64,000 nt of DNA from Mycolicibacterium fluoranthenivorans (GCF_011758805.1 NZ_JAANOW010000002.1:1-64000), one strand, 5' to 3'. Counted from the first letter of the stretch, positions 45,838 to 54,426 are shown. Program-made: numbers and translations. Notes: a model not told the origin generated them from the sequence alone.

Positions 45838-47253
45838 TCAGAACGTGGATGCATACTGCTCCATCGACTCGGTGTGCTCACTGCCGTCGGGACCGGTGAT
45901 GATCAGCGCGGTATTGCGGATCTGATAGCGGGTGCCATCGGTGCGGTTGGTGATGTCGAAACCACCGCCCGGTACGTGCACGGCGCCGCCGAGTTCGATA
46001 CCGGCGTTATCGCTCAGCCGGACTCCGCGGTAGACGAAAGCCCCCGACGGTGTTTCGCAGATGACCACTGCCGACAGCGCGGTCAGCCCCAGCGTCACCG
46101 GGACCTGGCCCGGATCACACCGGGCGCCGGGGTAGGCCAAGAAGCCCAGGGCATCGGTGCCGGGCAGGGAGGCCCGGGCGGCGATGGTCGAGGAGATCGC
46201 CGTAGTGGGGATCGCCGTCGCGGTGCGTGTCACCGTCGCCTGGACCGCCGCCGGGGGGCTTGCCGTGGTCTGGCGGCCCAACATGAGCCATGCCCCGATA
46301 CCGGCCATCGCGATCAGCGTGCCCACACCGATCACCGAGAGCAGGGCCGGAAGGGTGGAACGCTTTGGCGCAGAGACTTTTTCGGATCCTGACTGGTTGA
46401 GGACCGTGGGCGCCGAAGGCGTAGTGGATATCGCGGTCGCCGCCGCGGTGGCCGCCCGTGCCAGCGTGCCCGCCGTCGGGCAGCGCTGCGCCGGGTCCTT
46501 GGCCATCCCCCAGGTGACGACGTCGTCGAACGCCCGGCTGATCCCCGGGCGCGCCACACTGGGTCGCGGCGGTGGGGACGAGAGGTGCGCATTCATCAGC
46601 ACGGCGACATCGCTCGCGGGGAACGGCGGTGCACCTGTGAGCAATTCGTAGAGCAGGCAGGCCAGCGAATAGACGTCGGTCGGCGGGCCCACCGCACCGT
46701 CGGTGAACCGTTCGGGCGCCATATACGCGCAGGACCCGATGGCGGAGCCGGCGGTGGTCAGCCCGCTGTCGGTGCCGGAGCGGGCAATGCCGAAGTCCAC
46801 CAGATAGGCGAAATCCTCCGGGGTCAGCAGGACGTTCTCGGGTTTGACGTCGCGGTGCGTCAAGCCGCCGGCGTGGGCGGCGTCCAGCGCGGCCGCGATC
46901 TGGGTGATCACGGCCACCGCGCGGAGCGGGTGCAGTGGGCCCTGCTGGGCCAGTACGGATTTCAGGTTGTACCCGGAGACCAGACGCATATCGATATAGA
47001 GCACGCCGTCGATCTCGCCGAAGTCATGGACGGGTATCACATGCGGCTCGTGCAGCTGCGCCGCGATCCGGGATTCGCGCCGGAACCGTTCCTGGAACGA
47101 CGGATCGGCGGCCAGCTCCGGTCGCAGCAGCTTGAGCGCGACCATGCGTCCCTTGACTGTATCGAAGGCCTGGTACACCTCACCCATACCGCCGACGCCC
47201 AGCAGCGCGCGCAGGTCGTAGGGCCCGAACCTCTCACCGACCCGGATCGCCAT
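45838..47253 (-). CDS. Transmembrane Ser/Thr protein kinase (Pkn family)
   Basis: 471 aa. Kinase domain at about 10-265 with the Gly loop GVGGMGEVY, Lys41, HRDVKPEN (133-140) and DFGIARS (153-159); all catalytic residues are intact. One membrane helix (about 303-326) precedes an extracytoplasmic region of about 145 residues ending GSEHTESMEQYASTF, a domain I do not recognise. ATG 47253 shares one base with the stop of the upstream protease (TGATG), so the two are coupled. The extracellular part probably senses an envelope signal. Confidence 0.93.
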   Translation of the reverse strand: MAIRVGERFGPYDLRALLGVGGMGEVYQAFDTVKGRMVALKLLRPELAADPSFQERFRRESRIAAQLHEPHVIPVHDFGEIDGVLYIDMRLVSGYNLKSVLAQQGPLHPLRAVAVITQIAAALDAAHAGGLTHRDVKPENVLLTPEDFAYLVDFGIARSGTDSGLTTAGSAIGSCAYMAPERFTDGAVGPPTDVYSLACLLYELLTGAPPFPASDVAVLMNAHLSSPPPRPSVARPGISRAFDDVVTWGMAKDPAQRCPTAGTLARAATAAATAISTTPSAPTVLNQSGSEKVSAPKRSTLPALLSVIGVGTLIAMAGIGAWLMLGRQTTASPPAAVQATVTRTATAIPTTAISSTIAARASLPGTDALGFLAYPGARCDPGQVPVTLGLTALSAVVICETPSGAFVYRGVRLSDNAGIELGGAVHVPGGGFDITNRTDGTRYQIRNTALIITGPDGSEHTESMEQYASTF

Positions 47254-48689
47254 CAGGAGAACCTCTGGTAGCACTGGTCGGCATCGCCCTGCAGGCCCGC
47301 ACGGTAGGCCAGGATGCGAGTGAAGCCGGCCAGCGCGGTCACGCCATCGACATCGCTGGCGACCAGTCCGCTGGTGAGCAGGCCGGAGATCGCCTCATCG
47401 GTATCGCCGGCGGAGAGCATCAACGGGCTGCCGGGCTCGCTCATCTTGCTCTGCGCGACGCCGGTCAGGCACGCGGTCCGCAACGCGGTGGTGGTCGACT
47501 GCAGCGGCGCGCCACGTTCGTGTTGCAGCGCAAGCACATAGCGGGAGGTGACCATCGACAGTGCGGTGTTGTCGCCCTGGAGCAGCACTCCCTGGCTCTC
47601 GCTGCGCGGCGTGCCGACGTCCTCGAGGGCGGGCATGTCGATGCCGATGGTGTTGGTGGCCGGGCAGTACGACGCGGGCGAGGTCGCCTTGGCGTCGGGG
47701 CAGGTTCCCGGTTCCAGACTCAGCTGCGGCGGGTTGGCGGGGGTGAAGATCTGGTTCAGCGAGGCCATCAATTTGGTGAGCAGATTCTCGTCGATGGGGC
47801 TGTCGCCGTTGGCCGGAGCGCCGTAGGCGTCGTAGGACAAGAACTGCGGAAGGTCGCCCTGGCGCTTCTTGATCTCGTCCATGTTGATCGCCGCACACTG
47901 ATCGGCATTGCCGCTGAACCCGATCTGGAAGGCGCTGATCCGGTCCAGGGCGGAACCGTGGGCGTCACCGGCGGCCAGTGCCTCTTCCTGGGTCATCAGC
48001 GGGTCGCGGATGTAGATGGCGCCGGCCAGCACATGATTGAGGCCGTCGCCGGTGGACAACGAGAAACGCGGCGATTTGTCGGCGGCCACCCAGTGCAGAT
48101 ACACGCCCGCGAAACAGTCGGCCTGCTGCTCCTTGACCAGGACCGGTGTGCCCTTCTCCACCAGATGGGCCTTGGCCTGGACGGCGTGGCCGAACTCGTG
48201 CGCCATGATCCCGACGACACCCATGTTGCCGAAGTACTTCGCCGCGCCCGGGATGAAACTGCCTCGGTCCCAAGCCATCGTGTCGTTGCTGAAGCAGTAG
48301 AAGGCGTTGGCCATATCGGTCAGGCCGCCGCCGCACACGTCCGGGTTGGTGGTGCTGTTGGAGTCGTAGGACACCAGCCCGGAGATCGGCGAGAAGGTAC
48401 CGGTGAGCGCCCCGTTCCAGTTGTGCGACCAGAAGTCCTCCAGGTCGTCGACCGCGAGCAGGGCCAGGCGGTCGGCGGGGCCGCCGTCGCTGTTGGCAGC
48501 GGTGTGTGTGGGATCGGGGGCCCCGGCCCGTTGCCCGCTGTAGCCGTCCTTGGCCGGCAGGCCGCCGGCGCGGCTGGGGTCGTACAGCATGGACACCGCG
48601 TGCCCGTGGAGCACCGTTGTGCTGCAACCGGTCAGCAGCATCATTGCGGCCACTACGCAGCCGAGCAACGGACGAAGCGGGATGGTCAT
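47253..48689 (-). CDS. Lipoprotein, putative neutral zinc metallopeptidase (paralogue 2)
   Basis: 478 aa. Lipobox LLTGC (Cys22), zinc motif HEFGH (164-168), QADCFAGVY and HGSALDRISAFQIGF. Same length and motif order as the protein at 24710-26146. Expected on the outer face of the plasma membrane. Encoded between a small secreted protein (3 bp upstream) and a receptor-type kinase (1-bp overlap), which suggests a joint envelope function such as proteolysis sensed by the kinase. Confidence 0.87.
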   Translation of the reverse strand: MTIPLRPLLGCVVAAMMLLTGCSTTVLHGHAVSMLYDPSRAGGLPAKDGYSGQRAGAPDPTHTAANSDGGPADRLALLAVDDLEDFWSHNWNGALTGTFSPISGLVSYDSNSTTNPDVCGGGLTDMANAFYCFSNDTMAWDRGSFIPGAAKYFGNMGVVGIMAHEFGHAVQAKAHLVEKGTPVLVKEQQADCFAGVYLHWVAADKSPRFSLSTGDGLNHVLAGAIYIRDPLMTQEEALAAGDAHGSALDRISAFQIGFSGNADQCAAINMDEIKKRQGDLPQFLSYDAYGAPANGDSPIDENLLTKLMASLNQIFTPANPPQLSLEPGTCPDAKATSPASYCPATNTIGIDMPALEDVGTPRSESQGVLLQGDNTALSMVTSRYVLALQHERGAPLQSTTTALRTACLTGVAQSKMSEPGSPLMLSAGDTDEAISGLLTSGLVASDVDGVTALAGFTRILAYRAGLQGDADQCYQRFS

Positions 48690-48692
48690 CGA

Positions 48693-48902
48693 TCAGCCCG
48701 TGGTGGACATCGATCGAAGGTAGCCGGCCACGGTGTGCGCACCGGCCTGTTCCAGGCCGGCCCGCACCCGTTGCACGACGTCCCAGTTGAAGTCCCAGTT
48801 GAAACTGTGTTCGGGATAGCCGTCGCCGGTTGCGGTGCCGATGGCGACGGCGGCCGGAGCGGCCGTGGCCACCATGACCGTGCGTTGCGCCCACCGCTGC
48901 AT
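48693..48902 (-). CDS. Small putative secreted protein at the head of the protease-kinase operon
   Basis: 69 aa. An N-terminal hydrophobic stretch (VMVATAAPAAVAIGTATG) could be a weak signal or anchor segment, followed by aromatic and charged sequence HSFNWDFNWDVVQRVRAGLEQAG. Not recognised. It ends 3 bp before the protease ATG. There is no good ribosome site before ATG 48902. Existence is supported mainly by tight spacing. Confidence 0.5.
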   Translation of the reverse strand: MQRWAQRTVMVATAAPAAVAIGTATGDGYPEHSFNWDFNWDVVQRVRAGLEQAGAHTVAGYLRSMSTTG

Positions 48903-48954
48903 GACGAAAAGGCTAACAAGGCGGCGGCGCGTCGGCGGCGCCGTCAGGGTGGCG

Positions 48955-49323
48955 TCAGGCGCCGGGTGCCGCGGCGCAGCGGTTCTTCAGATCGGTCAGG
49001 GGCTGCCGGATGGCTGTCAGCTCGTCATGGGTTTGTGGGTTCGCGGCGAGGTAGGCCTTCACCTTCGGCGAGGCCTGCTCGCGGGTGAGGCCTTTGAGGC
49101 TGCTGAAGAAGGCGTTGACGTCCGGGTGCGTGAAGAGGTACACCGAGGTGGCTGCCGACACGCCGGCCCGGACCTGCTCCAGATCGCCGGCGCTGCAGTT
49201 CGGCGGGTTCGCTGCCGGGTCCTGGTCGGCCAGCGCAGCGGGGATGGCACCGAACAATCCGAACAACGCGGATGCGGCGAGGGTGCCTGCGCCGATGGCC
49301 AGACGGGTCGGTCGGACGTGCAT
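48955..49323 (-). CDS. Hemophore-related secreted protein
   Basis: 122 aa. A signal peptide (LAIGAGTLAASALFGLFGAIPAALA, core cleavage ALA-DQ) is followed by a helical domain of about 85 residues with one disulfide-type Cys pair (PPNCSAG and KNRCAAA) and the YLFTHPDVNAFFSSL segment typical of mycobacterial heme-binding hemophores (Rv0203-like). Probably binds heme outside the membrane. ATG 49323 is preceded by AAGGAG. Confidence 0.82.
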   Translation of the reverse strand: MHVRPTRLAIGAGTLAASALFGLFGAIPAALADQDPAANPPNCSAGDLEQVRAGVSAATSVYLFTHPDVNAFFSSLKGLTREQASPKVKAYLAANPQTHDELTAIRQPLTDLKNRCAAAPGA

Positions 49324-49498
49324 GTCTACTCCTTCTTCGGGTGACGGCGAGATGGCCGTGCGGTATCGCCGCAGCATTCAGTGTGTCGACCCGGCACTCT
49401 CGGCGCTCGCGGACACAGTCAACTCCCAGCGACTTCGGACAGGCCGCGCAGCGGGGGCTCAGTTCAGCCAGGGCGGATCCTGCCGCTGGTCTGGACGC

Positions 49499-50038
49499 CT
49501 ACTTGGGCTGGTCGTCGACCTTGAAGTCGAACTTGACGTCGCCGCCCTTGACGCTCGTGACGGTGACGGTGACGCCGTAGGTCTCACCGGAATCGGTGAG
49601 CTCGCACTGCAGGGTCGCGCCCTTGTCGCCCTTGTCGCCCTTGAGGTCCGACGGGCAGGTCACCGATTCCGGGGCACGCCCGACCTGTTGGGTGAGCTGT
49701 TCGGAGATCTGCTCGGCGACGGCGTCCTTGTCCACCGTCTGCACGATGTCGAAGTTCACGGTCTTGCCGTCCACGCTGGTCACGGTGACGTTCACGCCGT
49801 AGTTCTTCTTGCCGTCGGACATCTTGCAGTCCAACGTGGCGCCGACCTCGGCCTTGAGGTCGGACGGGCACGTCACCGAATCGGGCTTGGTGCCGCCCTG
49901 CTCGGTGACCTTCTCACTGATCTGCTTCTGGACGTCGTCCTTGCTCACCGACGTAGTGCCGACCGACGTCGAGAAAGAGCACGCGGCCAGTGTTGCCGCA
50001 GCCGCCATCACCAATGGGGCAGCCAACCACCGATTCAT
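49499..50038 (-). CDS. Lipoprotein with two DUF4333 domains
   Basis: 179 aa. Lipobox LAAC (Cys19 region) after a signal peptide, then two tandem DUF4333 units, each with a TCPSDLK Cys and a second Cys about 15 residues later (TLDCKMSDG; TLQCELTDSG). The duplicated units share the pattern YGV-VTVTSV-G. Ribosome site GGAGG before ATG 50038. The single-domain relative is at 45304. Function unknown. Confidence 0.85.
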   Translation of the reverse strand: MNRWLAAPLVMAAAATLAACSFSTSVGTTSVSKDDVQKQISEKVTEQGGTKPDSVTCPSDLKAEVGATLDCKMSDGKKNYGVNVTVTSVDGKTVNFDIVQTVDKDAVAEQISEQLTQQVGRAPESVTCPSDLKGDKGDKGATLQCELTDSGETYGVTVTVTSVKGGDVKFDFKVDDQPK

Positions 50039-50109
50039 GGAGCCTCCTTCACGTCGATGCATCGCGACCACAATCGCACATCTCACGCTGCGTAGTGTGC
50101 CGTCGGCGC

Positions 50110-51168
50110 TTATCGGTAGCGAACGGCGAGTGCTTTGCGGTGTGTGGCGGGCGAACCAAACAGCGATCGGTTCAAGGAGGCCCGTTTCAGGTAGACGTGG
50201 ATCCCGCTTTCCCAGGTGTAGCCGATGCCGCCGTGCAACTGCATCGCTTTGCCGGCAACCTGCACAGCGGTGTCGCATGCGTAGGCCTTCGCCATAGACG
50301 CAGCCATCGACGCAGCCATAGACGCAGCCCCCGACGCGGCGTCCACGTCACACAGCCGGTCGACGGCGGCGTCCACCAGCCGGCGGGTCACCCGAATGTG
50401 CACCGCCATATCGGCACACGCGTGCTTGACCGCCTGAAACGATCCGATGGGTCGGCCGAACTGATGCCGCACGGTCACGTAACCGACCGTCGCGGCCAGC
50501 ATGGCCTCGGCCAGCCCGAGGCTGTCGCAGGCGATCATGACCGCGGCGCGGTCGGCCAGCCGCCGCGCGGCCGCCGCCGGATCACCTGCGAACTGCCACA
50601 CGTGGTGTACGGGCGCGCCGTCAGCGCGCACGGCGGCCAGCCGCCGGGTCTCGTCGAGCACCGGTTGTGCGGTCACCGTCACCCCGTCTGAATCCGGGGC
50701 GACGGCGGCCACCACGGGTGTGCCGGCGCCGTCCACCGCGAGTACCAGCAGCAGTGGGGCGGACGCGGCGTCGGCAACGAACTCGGCGTGCCCGTCCAGC
50801 TGGGCACCCTTGAGGGTGAACGCGGTACCGCCTGCGCCCCCGGTCGTCAGCGCAGCCACCGGGCAGGGCCGGCCCGTCGCGGCGGCGGTCAGCCAGTCGT
50901 CCCTGACCTCGTCCGCGACCAGCTCCAGCAGCGCCCCGATACCCAGCGTGGTTCCGAGGTAGCCGGTGCCGGACGCGGCCCGGCCCAGTTCCTCGGCGAT
51001 GATCGCGGTTTCGGCGAAGGACACCCCGGCACCGCCGAGAGCGTCGGGGACCTCCAGCCCGGTCCAGCCGGCCTGCGCGACGGCATCGGCATCGGGGTCA
51101 CCCTTGGCCAGCAGTTCCCTTGCCACGCTGCGCAGTTCACCGTGCAACTCGGCGTACTCGCGGGTCAT
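50110..51168 (-). CDS. Acyl-CoA dehydrogenase, small-type partner (FadE)
   Basis: 352 aa. Acyl-CoA dehydrogenase fold (ALGGAGVSFAETAIIAEELGRA; RHQFGRPIGSFQAVKHACADM; LHGGIGYTWESGIHVYLKRA). The middle domain is degenerate and lacks the EPEAGSD segment seen in its upstream neighbour, as in the alpha2-beta2 FadE pairs of mycobacterial sterol side-chain breakdown. The Glu in YTWES is a candidate base by that comparison. ATG 51168 shares one base with the upstream stop, so it is coupled to the larger subunit. Confidence 0.88.
   Translation of the reverse strand: MTREYAELHGELRSVARELLAKGDPDADAVAQAGWTGLEVPDALGGAGVSFAETAIIAEELGRAASGTGYLGTTLGIGALLELVADEVRDDWLTAAATGRPCPVAALTTGGAGGTAFTLKGAQLDGHAEFVADAASAPLLLVLAVDGAGTPVVAAVAPDSDGVTVTAQPVLDETRRLAAVRADGAPVHHVWQFAGDPAAAARRLADRAAVMIACDSLGLAEAMLAATVGYVTVRHQFGRPIGSFQAVKHACADMAVHIRVTRRLVDAAVDRLCDVDAASGAASMAASMAASMAKAYACDTAVQVAGKAMQLHGGIGYTWESGIHVYLKRASLNRSLFGSPATHRKALAVRYR
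50291..50338. repeat. 12-bp tandem repeat inside the small fadE gene
   Basis: Four adjacent 12-bp units (GCCATAGACGCA, one base different in the second; fourth degenerate) encode repeated Ser-Met-Ala-Ala in frame. Looks like recent slippage expansion in a helix of the acyl-CoA dehydrogenase. Confidence 0.7.
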
Positions 51169-52331
51169 CAGGACGCCGCCGGTTCGCGCGGCAGTCCGAG
51201 GCCGCGTTCGGCGATGATGGTGCGCTGGATCTCGCTGGCCCCGCCGGGGATGGTCCATTCCCAGGAGCCGATGAAATCGAGCACCCAGGCCCCGGACTCC
51301 CATCCGCTGGAGATCGGCTTGGCCAGTACGGTATGACCGGCCAACCCGGCGATCTCGGCGCCGAAATCCGTCATCCGTTGCAGCAGTTCGCTGTAGAACA
51401 GCTTCACCATCGAGGCGTCCGCCGGTGCCGGGTCGGGTGTCTCGACGAACTGCCGGCACATCCCACGCAGTCCGGTGATCTCGATCTCGAACTGCGCCAA
51501 TCGGTCTGCGACCAGGGAATCATTGAGCACGTCGGCGCGGGCACACTCTGCCACCAGCCAGCCGAACCCGGCGTTGCCCAGCCGCTCGGCCAATTCCAGC
51601 ATGGTCATCCCGCGTTCGGCGCCCAGCGTCTGCTGCGCCACCTGCCAGCCCTGGTTCTCCGGCCCGATCAAGTTGGCGGCCGGGATGTGGACATCGTTGA
51701 GAAAGATCTCGCAGAAATGGGATTCACCGGTGGCCTGCCTGATCGGCCGCACATCGATGCCGGGGCTGGTCATGTCCATGAGGAAGTACGAAATGCCGTG
51801 GCGTTTGGGTGCGTCCGGATCGGTGCGAGCCAACAGCAGGCACCAGTCGGCGTGCAATCCGCCGCTGGCCCACAGCTTCTGGCCGTTGACGACGTACTCC
51901 TCGCCGTCCCGGCGGGCCGTCGTCCGCAAGGCGGCCAGGTCGGACCCGGCCTCGGGTTCGGAGAAGCCCTGTACCCAGATCTCGCCGTCCAGGATGGCCG
52001 GCAGGTGGCGGCGGCGCTGCTCGTCGGTGCCCGCGGTCAGCAGGGTCGAGGCGGCGTGATGGATGCCGACGAACGCCAGCACCAGTCGGGGTGCGTCGTG
52101 GGCGGCCAGCTCGGAGTAGAGCGCCACCTGCTCGGCGACCGACATCCCGCCGCCCCATTCGCGCGGCCAATGCGGGACGGCGTAACCGGCCCTGTGCAAT
52201 TCGGCGAACCACGCCTTCTGGAAACGTACGTACTCCGCATCGCTCACCCCGGTCTGGGCGGCGCGCCAGTCGGTGGGCACATGTTCCTCGCACCATTGCC
52301 GGACCTGGCGCCGGAAGTCCTGCAGGCTCAT
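51168..52331 (-). CDS. Acyl-CoA dehydrogenase, large-type subunit (FadE)
   Basis: 387 aa. Full acyl-CoA dehydrogenase with N-terminal helical domain (DFRRQVRQWCEEHVP), substrate/FAD segment GFSEPEAGSDLAALRTTA, NGQKLWASG and the C-terminal helical domain. Oxidises an acyl-CoA to the enoyl-CoA with FAD. ATG 52331 overlaps the previous gene (ATGA). Forms the second large/small pair with the gene at 50110. Confidence 0.93.
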   Translation of the reverse strand: MSLQDFRRQVRQWCEEHVPTDWRAAQTGVSDAEYVRFQKAWFAELHRAGYAVPHWPREWGGGMSVAEQVALYSELAAHDAPRLVLAFVGIHHAASTLLTAGTDEQRRRHLPAILDGEIWVQGFSEPEAGSDLAALRTTARRDGEEYVVNGQKLWASGGLHADWCLLLARTDPDAPKRHGISYFLMDMTSPGIDVRPIRQATGESHFCEIFLNDVHIPAANLIGPENQGWQVAQQTLGAERGMTMLELAERLGNAGFGWLVAECARADVLNDSLVADRLAQFEIEITGLRGMCRQFVETPDPAPADASMVKLFYSELLQRMTDFGAEIAGLAGHTVLAKPISSGWESGAWVLDFIGSWEWTIPGGASEIQRTIIAERGLGLPREPAAS

Positions 52332-53224
52332 GCGCTGTAGAGCCCCGTCAATCCGTGCGCCTCCACCGCGTCGGCGAGCAGCTCGCGCGTCGCCGACAGG
52401 CCCCAGGGCAGCCGGCGCAGCGGCTGGCTGTGGCGCGACAGCCAGGACAGCGTCGTCTCGTCGCAGAAACCGACGGCGCCGTGGAGTTGATGGGCAACCC
52501 GGAACACCACGTCGGCAGCCTCCAGCGCGGCCAGCCGCAGTGCCAGCGCATCGGCGAGCTCCCCGCTCCACAGTGCGTACCGGGCCAGCATCTCCAGGCC
52601 GCCGCGTTCCACCTCGGCGTCGGTGAGCTGGAACTGGACGCCCTGGAACGCGGACAGCGGTTGGCCGAATTGCTGTCTCAGTTGCACATGGGCGATGGTG
52701 AGTTCCAGTGCCCGGTCCAGCATTCCGAGCAGCGTCCAGCACGGCAGCGTGACGGCGAGCGCGAGATCGGCCGTGCCGTCGCCGTCGAGCGCGCTGACCT
52801 GAAGGGAGGTGACAAAGCCGGCCCGGTCCTCGGAGGTGCCCGTCACCCGGCCCCGCCGGCCGGTAGCGGTGACGGTCGCCCACGTCCCGGCGATCCCGGC
52901 GAGGGTGCCTGCCGGGGCGTGCTCGGTGACGACGAGCAGTCCGTCGGCGTCGGCAGGGCGGGCCAGTCGTTCGGCCACCGGGTAGGGCAGGCCCCAATAG
53001 CCGGCGCTGCGGCACAGCGCCGCCGAGGCCTCTGCGGAGTCGGGATCGGTGCGGGGCTCCAGCTCCCACGCGCCCAGCCCGTCGAGCACCGGGGCCACCA
53101 CCGTGTCGCGGGTGTCGGGATCGGCCTCGGCGCGTTGCAACAGCTCGTCGCCCCCGGCGGCTTCGAACGCCTTGCGCGCTTCGGCGCCGTACTCGTTGGC
53201 CTCGGGGCTCAGGTCGATGTTCAC
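52328..53224 (-). CDS. Acyl-CoA dehydrogenase, small-type partner (FadE)
   Basis: 298 aa. Short, degenerate acyl-CoA dehydrogenase: FAD-domain helices (VQLRQQFGQPLSAFQGVQFQL, cut here as QFGQPLSAFQGVQ) and LHGAVGFCDETTLSW remain, while the EPEAGSD region is absent. The likely partner is the full-length enzyme encoded just upstream. GTG 53224 overlaps its stop (GTGA); the longer open frame to 53527 is antisense-quality sequence. Confidence 0.87.
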   Translation of the reverse strand: MNIDLSPEANEYGAEARKAFEAAGGDELLQRAEADPDTRDTVVAPVLDGLGAWELEPRTDPDSAEASAALCRSAGYWGLPYPVAERLARPADADGLLVVTEHAPAGTLAGIAGTWATVTATGRRGRVTGTSEDRAGFVTSLQVSALDGDGTADLALAVTLPCWTLLGMLDRALELTIAHVQLRQQFGQPLSAFQGVQFQLTDAEVERGGLEMLARYALWSGELADALALRLAALEAADVVFRVAHQLHGAVGFCDETTLSWLSRHSQPLRRLPWGLSATRELLADAVEAHGLTGLYSA

Positions 53225-54378
53225 GAGGCCGCCAACAGTGTGCGGGCCAACAGGATTCGCTGCATCTCGATACTTCCCGAGGACACCGTGGAGGCCTGCG
53301 AGTACCGCCAGTGGTCCTCGACCTCGGCCCGGAAGTGCCGGGATTCTTGGTCGGGCAGGGCCGCAGTGATCTCCATCAACACCTCGGCACTGTCCTGGTC
53401 CAGTTTGGTCACCGCGATCCGATAGGCCGCGGAATCGGTGGGGCGCACCTGGCCGGTGCTCTGCAAGGCGACGATCCGATATGCCATCAGCCGGGCCCGG
53501 CGACAGTAGGTGAGCATCCGCGCCCACCGGCCGCGAAGTTCGGCGGGCAGGTCGGCCCAGCGATCGCCCAGCGCGCCGGGTGCCAACTGCAGCAGCCGTT
53601 CACACCGCGCGTAGCGGGCGATGCCGACCCGTTCGAAGGCCAGCACGTTCTGCACGATGGTCCAGCCGTCGTCCACGGTGCCGAGAAGGTCGGCGTCGGT
53701 CACCCGAAGGTCGTCGAAGAAGACCTCATTGAGATGGTGCGGACCCATCATGGTCCGGATGGGTCGCACGGTGATGCCGGGGGCGGACATCGGTACCAGG
53801 AAGATGCTCAGGCCGTGTTGCTTTTTTCGGGCTGCGCCCTCGCCGAGCTTCGAGGTTCGGGCGAGCAGGAAACACCAGTGCGCCATGGTTGCGTAGGAGG
53901 TCCAGATCTTCTGACCGTTGATCCGCCAGCCGTCCCCGTCACGCACCGCCGTGGTGCGCAGCGATGCCAGATCCGACCCGGCCTCGGGCTCGGAGAAGCC
54001 CTGGCACCAGATCACCTCGCCGGCCGCGATCGGCGGCAGATGGGTGCGCTGCTGCTCCTCGGTGCCGAAGCGCATGATGATCGGCCCCACCCAGTTCACG
54101 CCCATGTACTGCGCTCCGCGCGGTTCGTGGTGCGCCCACATCTCCTCGCGCACCACGGTCTGCTCCCACGGCGACGAGGCGCGCCCCCCGAATTCGGTGG
54201 GCCAGGACATGCACAGCAGCCCACGGTCGGCGAGCTCGTGGCAGAAGTTCTGGGCGACCTCCAGGTCAGCCGGGTCGTCGGTGAACGCGCCCAGGTAGTC
54301 GTCGGGCACATGCGATTTCACCAGCGCTCGCAGCTCGGTGCGCAGGGCAGCGGCGTCGGGCCCCATGTCGAAGTCCAC
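53221..54378 (-). CDS. Acyl-CoA dehydrogenase, large-type subunit (FadE), first gene of the cluster
   Basis: 385 aa. Full-length enzyme with GFSEPEAGSDLASLRTTAV, INGQKIWTSYA and DDLRVTDADLLG. Starts at GTG 54378, supported by a leaderless -10 (TAGCAT) 7 bp upstream on this strand; ATG 54366 is the alternative. First of four overlapping fadE genes, divergent from a GntR regulator gene that probably represses it. Confidence 0.92.
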   Translation of the reverse strand: MDFDMGPDAAALRTELRALVKSHVPDDYLGAFTDDPADLEVAQNFCHELADRGLLCMSWPTEFGGRASSPWEQTVVREEMWAHHEPRGAQYMGVNWVGPIIMRFGTEEQQRTHLPPIAAGEVIWCQGFSEPEAGSDLASLRTTAVRDGDGWRINGQKIWTSYATMAHWCFLLARTSKLGEGAARKKQHGLSIFLVPMSAPGITVRPIRTMMGPHHLNEVFFDDLRVTDADLLGTVDDGWTIVQNVLAFERVGIARYARCERLLQLAPGALGDRWADLPAELRGRWARMLTYCRRARLMAYRIVALQSTGQVRPTDSAAYRIAVTKLDQDSAEVLMEITAALPDQESRHFRAEVEDHWRYSQASTVSSGSIEMQRILLARTLLAAS

Positions 54379-54385
54379 AGCGGCG

Positions 54386-54419
54386 ATGCTACGACAATCC
54401 TTATAAGGATTGCTAGTAT
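54386..54419. promoter_or_regulatory. Bidirectional leaderless promoter with 18-bp palindromic operator
   Basis: Perfect palindrome CAATCCTTATAAGGATTG at 54395-54412. On the plus strand TAGTAT (54414-54419) lies 7 bp before the gntR GTG. On the minus strand TAGCAT (54391-54386) lies 7 bp before the fadE GTG. Both fit the mycobacterial leaderless arrangement. The palindrome fills the -35/spacer zone of both promoters, so one bound GntR dimer would block both. Confidence 0.7.
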
Positions 54420-54426
54420 TTGTGTC

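Noticed and set aside
47520..49344. Plus-strand open frames of several hundred residues opposite the protease-kinase operon and hemophore gene
   Set aside because: They are antisense shadows with Arg/Gly/Val-rich sequence; the minus-strand genes carry clear motifs and signal peptides.
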